From Hyphomonadaceae bacterium TMED5 (GTDB lineage: Bacteria; Pseudomonadota; Alphaproteobacteria; Caulobacterales; Hyphomonadaceae), in the NCBI GenBank assembly GCA_002173095.1, contig NHBK01000012.1, positions 20,487-84,486 of the forward strand: a stretch of 64,000 nt of DNA, read 5' to 3'. The position numbers and the translations under genes are program-made. Below are positions 58,858 through 64,000 of this stretch, in pieces; the first letter of the stretch is position 1; each line of letters starts with the position of its first letter. The notes under the pieces are model-generated. The model did not search any database. It had not been told where the DNA came from and saw only the letters and a list, made by a program, of their open reading frames with translations.

Positions 58858-61131
58858 ATGGCTCACAATAATTCTGTGCCTGTGGCGCCGCAGGGCGTTG
58901 AGGTCATCAAGGACAATCTCACCCGCCTGCCCGGCAAGCCCGGCGTCTACCGCATGTTCGGCGCAGACGGCGAAGTCCTGTATGTGGGCAAGGCGAAGAA
59001 TCTGAAAAACCGGGTCAGCAATTACGCCAAACTGGGCGGCCATACCCAGCGTATCGCGCTGATGATTTCGCTCACCGCGTCGATGGAATTCGTCGTCACA
59101 GAGACAGAAACCGAAGCGCTGTTGCTGGAAGCCAACCTGATCAAGCGGCTCAAACCCCGCTTCAACATCCTTCTGCGCGACGATAAGAGCTTTCCTTACA
59201 TTCTCATCCGGCGCGACCACCCTGCCCCGCAAATCCTGAAATATCGCGGCGCGAAAAAGCAAAGAGGCGACTATTTCGGCCCGTTCGCCAGCGCAGGCTC
59301 GGTTACGCGCACGCTGGATACACTGCAAAAGGCTTTCCTTCTGCGCACCTGTGAGGACACCGTTTTCGAGCAGCGTTCGCGCCCCTGCATGCTGCACCAG
59401 ATCAAGCGCTGCGCGGCACCCTGTGTCGATCTGATTTCAGAGAAAGACTATTCTGCGCTGGCCGATCAGGCGGCGGACTTCCTGCGCGGCAAGGTGGTCA
59501 GCCTGCATGAGGAACTCGCCAGCCAGATGGAGCAGGCCTCTGAAAATCTGGAATTTGAACAGGCCGCCCGCCTGCGCGACCGTATCCGCGCCATTGCCGC
59601 CGTGCGCGCCACACAGGATATCAACCCGGAAGGCGTGGAAGAGGCAGATGTGTTCGCCCTCGCCATGGATGGCGGCCAGTCCTGTATGCAGGTCTTCTTC
59701 TACCGGTCCGGCCAGAACTGGGGCACAAAGGCCTTCTATCCAAAGCATGAGCGCGACGCGACGCCGGAAGAGATAATGGCGGCCTTTCTGGTGCAATTCT
59801 ATGATGAACGCCCGCCGCCAAAGCTCATCCTCACCAGTCATGAGCCGGCCCAGAATGAACTGATCGAGGAAGCCCTCGCTCTGCGCTCTGATCGCAAGGT
59901 GGAAGTGCGCCGCCCGGTGCGCGGCGGCAAGCGCGAGCTGGTCATGCAGGCCATGAATAATGCGCGTGAGGCGCTCAGCCGGAAACTCGCCGAAACCGCC
60001 AGCCAGAGCCGCCTTCTGGAAGAGGTGCGCAAAGTCTTCGACCTGGATGAAACGCCAAAGCGTATTGAGGCGTATGATAACTCGCACATTCAGGGCACGA
60101 ATGCCGTGGGCGGCATGATTGTCGCTGGCCCGGAAGGGTTTGAGAAGGCGCAGTATCGCAAGTTCAATATCAAGGACAAAGACATCGAGCCGGGCGATGA
60201 CTATGGCATGATGCGCGAAGTCATGCGGCGCCGCTTCTCTCGGTTGATCAAAGAGGCCGGTCTGGACCTTTCATCCGAACAGGACAAACAAAGCACCACC
60301 TCCAATGCGAAGCACCCTACGAGCGACCGCGAAGGCGCAGGTGCTTCAGCGAATGCTGACAATAGCACCGAGCAAACCGATACAAGCAAGCGCGAAGGCG
60401 CAGACGGCCCGACGACCGAAGGTCAAGAAAGCGCCGCCGAGCAAGAGAATAAAACAGCCCAGAGCGCAGACAACGCTCCCGGTGATGGTTCAAAGGCATG
60501 GATCCCAGCCTCCGCTGGGATCGGCGGAAACTCGGACACCGAAAAAGACAGCACAGACACCACCTCCAATGCGGAGCACCCCACAAGTGACCACGCAGGC
60601 GCAGGTGATCCGAACAGCGAAGCTGGAGGAAACATCACCGAGCTGTCTCGTAGAGACAAGCTAAAGAAGTCCCCCAATTATCCCGACCTCGTGCTTATCG
60701 ATGGGGGCCTCGGCCAGCTCCATGCGGTGATGGAGACGCTTCAGGAACTTGGCCTGTCGCATGAGGATGTGACTTTGGTGTCTATCGCCAAAGGGCCGGA
60801 CAGGAATGCAGGCCGCGAGAAGTTCTTTCGGCCGGACAAAGCGCCCTTCATGCTGCCGGAAACCGCGCCGGTGCTCTATTATTTGCAGCGTCTGCGAGAC
60901 GAGGTGCACCGTTGGGCAATTGGCGCGCACCGCACGCGCCGTTCGGCCGATATCCGCAAGAACCCGCTGGACGAGATTGAGGGCATCGGCCCCGCGCGGA
61001 AGAAGGCGCTGCTCCACCGGTTTGGCTCGGCCAAGGCGATTGCCCGCGCCAAGCTGTCAGACATCGCCACGGTCGATGGCATTAATCAGGCCATGGCCGA
61101 ACGGATTTATAGCTATTTCCACGGGAGTTAG
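58858..61131 (+). CDS. uvrC: Excinuclease ABC subunit C with large in-frame insertion
   Basis: The 757-residue protein performs both incisions of nucleotide excision repair. In order: GIY-YIG nuclease domain (about 22-98: [21 protein letters not shown]), UVR motif (about 205-245, binds UvrB), RNase H-like nuclease ([31 protein letters not shown], then [12 protein letters not shown]) and C-terminal helix-hairpin-helix ([16 protein letters not shown]). Between RRRF and DLVLIDGG, about residues 472-600, lies an extra segment of roughly 130 residues rich in Ser, Thr, Asp, Glu and Ala. It is made of dispersed repeats and a REP-like palindrome. Typical UvrC is about 610-640 residues, so the insert accounts for the excess. 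Confidence 0.97.
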   Translation: MAHNNSVPVAPQGVEVIKDNLTRLPGKPGVYRMFGADGEVLYVGKAKNLKNRVSNYAKLGGHTQRIALMISLTASMEFVVTETETEALLLEANLIKRLKPRFNILLRDDKSFPYILIRRDHPAPQILKYRGAKKQRGDYFGPFASAGSVTRTLDTLQKAFLLRTCEDTVFEQRSRPCMLHQIKRCAAPCVDLISEKDYSALADQAADFLRGKVVSLHEELASQMEQASENLEFEQAARLRDRIRAIAAVRATQDINPEGVEEADVFALAMDGGQSCMQVFFYRSGQNWGTKAFYPKHERDATPEEIMAAFLVQFYDERPPPKLILTSHEPAQNELIEEALALRSDRKVEVRRPVRGGKRELVMQAMNNAREALSRKLAETASQSRLLEEVRKVFDLDETPKRIEAYDNSHIQGTNAVGGMIVAGPEGFEKAQYRKFNIKDKDIEPGDDYGMMREVMRRRFSRLIKEAGLDLSSEQDKQSTTSNAKHPTSDREGAGASANADNSTEQTDTSKREGADGPTTEGQESAAEQENKTAQSADNAPGDGSKAWIPASAGIGGNSDTEKDSTDTTSNAEHPTSDHAGAGDPNSEAGGNITELSRRDKLKKSPNYPDLVLIDGGLGQLHAVMETLQELGLSHEDVTLVSIAKGPDRNAGREKFFRPDKAPFMLPETAPVLYYLQRLRDEVHRWAIGAHRTRRSADIRKNPLDEIEGIGPARKKALLHRFGSAKAIARAKLSDIATVDGINQAMAERIYSYFHGS
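60294..60379 (+). repeat. Dispersed repeat, copy B (inside uvrC)
   Basis: Core AGCGACCGCGAAGGCGCAG, 29 bases to GAGCAA. Its 5' extension (60294-60318, CACCACCTCCAATGCG start) is shared with copy D. It encodes [19 protein letters not shown]. Confidence 0.8.
60382..60455 (+). repeat. Dispersed repeat, copy C (inside uvrC)
   Basis: Core AGCAAGCGCGAAGGCGCAG, 35 bases to GAGCAA, ending GAGAATAAAAC. It follows copy B directly and encodes [15 protein letters not shown] and SAAEQEN. Confidence 0.8.
60501..60522. repeat. REP-like palindrome inside uvrC
   Basis: Arms GATCCCAGC (60501-60509) and GCTGGGATC (60514-60522) are perfect complements with a four-base loop CTCC. In frame it encodes [10 protein letters not shown], the usual readout of this proteobacterial palindrome class. 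Confidence 0.8.
60558..60645 (+). repeat. Dispersed repeat, copy D (inside uvrC)
   Basis: Core AGTGACCACGCAGGCGCAG, 35 bases to GAGCTG. The 5' part repeats that of copy B from CACCACCTCCAATGCG. It encodes [21 protein letters not shown]. Confidence 0.75.
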
Positions 61132-61318
61132 GGGGGTGGAGAAAAGCCGACCCCGTTAATCCGTCAATATAGTTAGAAAGCATTGCAATTCTAACAAGAG
61201 TACTTCAAAATTAAAAACATAAACTCAAGGTTCTTGATGCCTTGACCGAGCAAGTTTCTTTTTTAGAGGCTTTCGCGAAAAATTTCAGAAAAGCCTACGC
61301 GACGGAGAGAGAGCTGAC

Positions 61319-62602
61319 GTGGTTCGCAACGTATTAAATACTTACCGAATTCCATCGCCAACTGATGCTCAAATCCTCCGTTTTTGCAGGAGTTTCCTTT
61401 CCGCGCCTGACCGAGAATCAACGGCAAACGTTGTCGTTCAATATTCCCCGTATTTGACCCGAACGTATAAAACCGCTGACGAACTGGAACAAGATAAGGA
61501 CAAAATCAAAGAGCACCAATCGAGCATTCCTCGAGTTGTATTCAATCTGGAAGAAACTCCACAAAATGGCACTGCTAACTGCACATTTGAGCGCAGTATT
61601 ACCGACGGGAGCGTGACTATCCCCTCCCAATATGAGGCAGAATTTCATTTCAACGACAAATGCCGCAATGCCCCGCCGGAAATTCCTCACCGGCTAACCG
61701 AGGAAATTGCGGATTTCAAACGAACCCTTTTGCCCCATTCGAACGGCGTCACTTCCGGAAATTCTATTCTCGAAAAACACTTTGCAGATCTGTCGTCACT
61801 GGTTGTGTCTATCACAGACACGCTGGCCAAATCGCAAGTCGATTTCGATATGCGCCTCAAGGAGCAACAAGAAAAGCTTAGATCTGATGCCCTTGAAAGC
61901 GAAGAAAGGCGGGAGAAGGCCCACTCCGAAGCCATTGACGCTCTTAACCAAAAATCACGCCAACTAGAAGAACAGCGAGCAGAACTCGATTTAAGACGGG
62001 CTCGTGATGCACGTCGAAAATTACGAGAAGACATCACCAATGATTTAAAACTCAGGCTGACCAAAAAGACCAACAAATGGAGCACTTATGTCTACCGAGG
62101 CGGTGTCGTTTTAATATCGTTGTTTCTGGCATTCTCGGGCGTATATTTCGCTAGCAAGGCTCTCGGCCCAATCGCGGCTTTAACGGAAACATCGTCGTCT
62201 ACCCAGATTGTTTTCGCATATCTTCGGTTTTTTATTTGCACCGGGGCAGCAGCTGTCTTCGGCTTCTACGCCATGAGCTATCTTAAAAAAAATGCCTCAG
62301 ATGACATGCAGTTTGAACGTGATTTGGAGCGATACGCCCTAGACGTGGATCGTGCCAGTTGGGCGATTGAAACCGTGATGGAATTTAAAGATGAAGAAGA
62401 CGGCCTAACCGTTCCTGATCTTTGGCTTCAAGGCGCTACAGCAAACCTGTTTCAAAGTGAAACCACGCATTCCGACGAAGATGATAATGCTCTGGACGCT
62501 CTCGGTGAACTCCTAAAGAAAGGAGCCAGACTTAAAGTTGGCAATGGTGAGGCTGAGGTAGAAATAAGCTCAGATGCGGCCAAAAAGATAGGACGATCAT
62601 AG
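61319..62602 (+). CDS. Membrane-anchored coiled-coil protein of unknown function
   Basis: The 427-residue protein is not recognised. Residues about 1-150 are a soluble region; about 150-245 form a coiled coil (FDMRLKEQQEKLRSDALESEERREKAHSEAI pattern); two transmembrane helices follow (VYRGGVVLISLFLAFSGVYFA and IVFAYLRFFICTGAAAVFGFYA), then a C-terminal acidic region (DEEDGLTVPDLWLQ, ETTHSDEDDNALDALGELL). It starts at GTG 61319 with GGAGAGAG upstream. The DNA is visibly AT-richer than its neighbours, which suggests transfer. The architecture resembles membrane-tethered sensors or effectors, but no domain supports a specific function. Confidence 0.72.
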   Translation: MVRNVLNTYRIPSPTDAQILRFCRSFLSAPDRESTANVVVQYSPYLTRTYKTADELEQDKDKIKEHQSSIPRVVFNLEETPQNGTANCTFERSITDGSVTIPSQYEAEFHFNDKCRNAPPEIPHRLTEEIADFKRTLLPHSNGVTSGNSILEKHFADLSSLVVSITDTLAKSQVDFDMRLKEQQEKLRSDALESEERREKAHSEAIDALNQKSRQLEEQRAELDLRRARDARRKLREDITNDLKLRLTKKTNKWSTYVYRGGVVLISLFLAFSGVYFASKALGPIAALTETSSSTQIVFAYLRFFICTGAAAVFGFYAMSYLKKNASDDMQFERDLERYALDVDRASWAIETVMEFKDEEDGLTVPDLWLQGATANLFQSETTHSDEDDNALDALGELLKKGARLKVGNGEAEVEISSDAAKKIGRS

Positions 62603-62626
62603 TCCCAAGGTCGGGTCCAGCAAACG

Positions 62627-62764
62627 CGAAACTCCGTTTCGCTGTAGGGCGGGATTCTTTTCACTAAATTCGCATCTCATGCGAATTCTTCACGCTCAAA
62701 GCCCGTCGGAATGGCTCTTTTGAAACGGCGGGTATCGCGCGTTGCGCTCAACACCGCCCTACAG
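62627..62764. repeat. Palindromic element, MITE-like
   Basis: The segment has hairpin CGAAAC/GTTTCG (62627-62641), an 11-base terminal inverted repeat CTGTAGGGCGG (62642-62652) and CCGCCCTACAG (62754-62764), and an inner hairpin ATTCGCAT/ATGCGAAT (62668-62686). It lies between the coiled-coil gene and the next gene and is a candidate non-autonomous repeat element. Confidence 0.6.
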
Positions 62765-62810
62765 ACCAAAAACAATCCAACGTCTGCGCGCCTGCCCCAT
62801 ACTCCCTCGC

Positions 62811-63797
62811 ATGACCGAGGCAAGCGCATATACTCCACCGTCCAGAGCCCCTGCAGACATTGCAGCGCGGCTGGAGGCCTATATTGCGCGCCATGAACGC
62901 CTCGCCCGTGACCATGTGGACGACACGAGCGACACGCCGAAAATCCAGCGCGGCTTTATGGACGGGCTGTTCCTCCATATCCGCCGGCTGGAACATCAGA
63001 TGCGATGCTTCATTCTGTTTCTGGCAGCTGAGCTGATCGCGCGCGGCCTTGTAAAGCCACAGCCGCTAGCCTTGCGCCCGCGCCGCGAAGCAGACCCGGC
63101 TGCCCCTTCAGCTGAGATACGCCGTGAAGACCGGCAGCTGCGTCTTGCGCTTTCCGGGCAGGTTCGGCTCAACACATTTTCCATCACCACACCGGTGGTT
63201 GAGGGCAAACCGGGGCGTAAACCTCATCGCGGGAAGCGCCCTTACACGCTGATGCCGGATCGTCTTCAGCCCGTAGATGCCCGCCATCTTCTGGCGCGCT
63301 ATGGCCGCCTCTCCCGTGTGCTATTGCGCGCCGATTTACTGGCCGAGCGCCTCGCAGGCCGCGCACTGACGGTGAAGCTCAGTTCGCCGCTCATCCCTGC
63401 GCAGGCAGGGACCTCGTTCCACAGGGTCGATCCAGATTCCCGCCTTCGCGGGAATGAGCGAAACTTGGATAATTCTGTAGGCTTCCCAGCATCCGACCTT
63501 ACAAGCGACCGCGCTGGCGCAGCTAGCCTGAGCAGCAAAGCGCGAAGAAACGCTGGCGAGCAAAACAATAAACCAAACCCTCTCTATCTCTCCGCCCTTC
63601 ATTCCTTATTGGCACCGGAGGCGCTCTGGGCCTCTGCCGAGGAGCTGGAGGATGAACGGAGCGACCTCACCTCGCTGCATTTGATGGCGAATGAGGGGCT
63701 GTATGCGGCGGGCTTTCCGCCCGGCCCCGACCCGAGGCTGCGCCTGCCGGATTTTGAACGGTGGAAGCCTCCCCGCCCGGGTGTTTGTTTATTGTAA
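62811..63797 (+). CDS. Hypothetical protein with in-frame repeat insertion
   Basis: The 328-residue protein is not recognised. It is rich in Arg, Leu and Ala (LFLHIRRLEHQMRCFILFLAAELIARGL; RYGRLSRVLLRADLLAERLAGRAL). Residues about 190-257 are derived from repeats: a REP-like pair (LIPAQAGTSFHRVDPDSRLRGNE) and then dispersed repeat copy E (TSDRAGAASLSSKARRN). The flanking native protein resumes at LYLSALHSLLAPEALWASAEEL. ATG 62811 gives MTEASAYTPP; a frame open to 62742 lies in the palindromic element and is less likely. The C-terminal codons run into inverted copy F. Confidence 0.7.
   Translation: MTEASAYTPPSRAPADIAARLEAYIARHERLARDHVDDTSDTPKIQRGFMDGLFLHIRRLEHQMRCFILFLAAELIARGLVKPQPLALRPRREADPAAPSAEIRREDRQLRLALSGQVRLNTFSITTPVVEGKPGRKPHRGKRPYTLMPDRLQPVDARHLLARYGRLSRVLLRADLLAERLAGRALTVKLSSPLIPAQAGTSFHRVDPDSRLRGNERNLDNSVGFPASDLTSDRAGAASLSSKARRNAGEQNNKPNPLYLSALHSLLAPEALWASAEELEDERSDLTSLHLMANEGLYAAGFPPGPDPRLRLPDFERWKPPRPGVCLL
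63394..63455. repeat. Paired REP-like palindromes inside a gene
   Basis: Stem TCCCTGC/GCAGGGA (63394-63411) and stem ATTCCCGC/GCGGGAAT (63436-63455) are arranged head to head, as in bacterial BIME elements. The outer ends GCTCAT and ATGAGC are also complementary. Translated in frame they give the PAQAG...DSRLRGNE readout. Confidence 0.85.
63501..63574 (+). repeat. Dispersed repeat, copy E (inside hypothetical gene)
   Basis: Core AGCGACCGCGCTGGCGCAG, 35 bases to GAGCAAAACAATAAACC. It is read in the same frame as the uvrC copies (TSD-R-A-G-A). Confidence 0.8.
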
Positions 63798-63881
63798 TTT
63801 TGCTCGCGTGCTTTTGTAGTCTTTTGCTCGGGCCGCACGCTCGTTACCTCGCTGGCCCTGCGCCTGCGCGGTCGCTTGTGT
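63784..63881 (-). repeat. Dispersed repeat, copy F (inverted)
   Basis: On the minus strand the core is AGCGACCGCGCAGGCGCAG, 28 bases to GAGCAAAA, with a second GAGCAAAATTACAATAAAC further on. It is inverted relative to copy E and covers the last codons and stop of the hypothetical gene. Confidence 0.7.
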
Positions 63882-63909
63882 TGGTGATCTGATCTCAGTT
63901 TTGGCAATC

Positions 63910-63975
63910 TACGAGCAACGCGAAGGCGCAGATGCGTCGAGCCTGCGAGACATCAGCATCGAGCACATCAAACAA
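63910..63975 (+). repeat. Dispersed repeat, copy G
   Basis: Core GAGCAACGCGAAGGCGCAG (one base shorter than the others), 29 bases to GAGCAC, then ATCAAACAAACA. It lies near the window end, outside any called gene. Confidence 0.6.
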
Positions 63976-64000
63976 ACAATGCCTGCACATGCGTTTGTAG

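Noticed and set aside
59437..60087. Minus-strand frame of 216 codons inside uvrC
   Set aside because: It is antisense to the conserved part of uvrC and shows no protein-like features.

Overview
The window looks like chromosomal DNA of a marine or aquatic alphaproteobacterium, most likely of the Hyphomonadaceae or a close relative. This is inferred from the gene set: an aa3 oxidase operon with ctaB, ctaG (COX11) and SURF1, plant-type glutamate-cysteine ligase, an ELM1-family protein next to greA, two large TonB-dependent receptors, moderate GC content and short intergenic gaps. No rRNA, tRNA, CRISPR array, insertion sequence or phage gene was seen.

Layout. 1-9.2 kb (minus strand) is a surface-polysaccharide cluster: two tandem-domain GT4 glycosyltransferases (one cut by the window start), a single-domain GT4, two sulfotransferases and a coiled-coil protein. 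9.5-13.9 kb holds a peroxiredoxin, YqgE, an EAL phosphodiesterase, a GNAT acetyltransferase and threonine synthase. 13.9-21.1 kb is the cytochrome c oxidase operon (ctaC, ctaD, an unrecognised seven-helix protein, ctaB, a small membrane protein, ctaG, ctaE, SURF1), which runs on into thrC, the acetyltransferase and the EAL gene. 21.2-30 kb has a TPR protein, a TldD protease, a DUF937 protein, a POT peptide transporter, a TonB receptor and a carboxylesterase. 30.1-35.6 kb has a third sulfotransferase, GDP-L-fucose synthase, GDP-mannose 4,6-dehydratase, a Kelch lipoprotein and gshA. 35.9-41.3 kb is rich in peptidoglycan enzymes: an M15-like peptidase, a YcbB-type L,D-transpeptidase and an MltF-type lytic transglycosylase. 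41.5-50.3 kb is mostly housekeeping (amidohydrolase, GNAT, carB, greA, ELM1 protein, CDF metal exporter, trxB). 50.5-58.7 kb has a second TonB receptor, two LysR regulators, dps, an aspartate-type aminotransferase, a methyltransferase and a small lipoprotein. 58.9-64 kb holds uvrC followed by an accessory stretch.

How the genes work together. Fucose-nucleotide synthesis plus glycosyltransferases plus three sulfotransferases suggest a sulfated, possibly fucose-containing surface polysaccharide (inference). The ctaC-to-SURF1 block encodes the three core subunits of a terminal oxidase together with its heme and copper assembly factors. The two TonB receptors, the secreted esterase and the peptide transporter fit a life of scavenging polymers and peptides.

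Most unusual. The last 10 kb contains seven copies of a dispersed repeat sharing a 19-base core, ending in most copies in GAGCAA. Three copies lie in frame inside uvrC, where they form most of an extra segment of about 130 residues. One lies in frame in a downstream hypothetical gene, and three lie in non-coding DNA. In both genes the repeats sit beside REP-like palindromes and are read in the same frame, which recalls the protein-embedded palindromic elements of Rickettsia. Between uvrC and that hypothetical gene sits an AT-richer gene for a membrane-anchored coiled-coil protein of unknown function.
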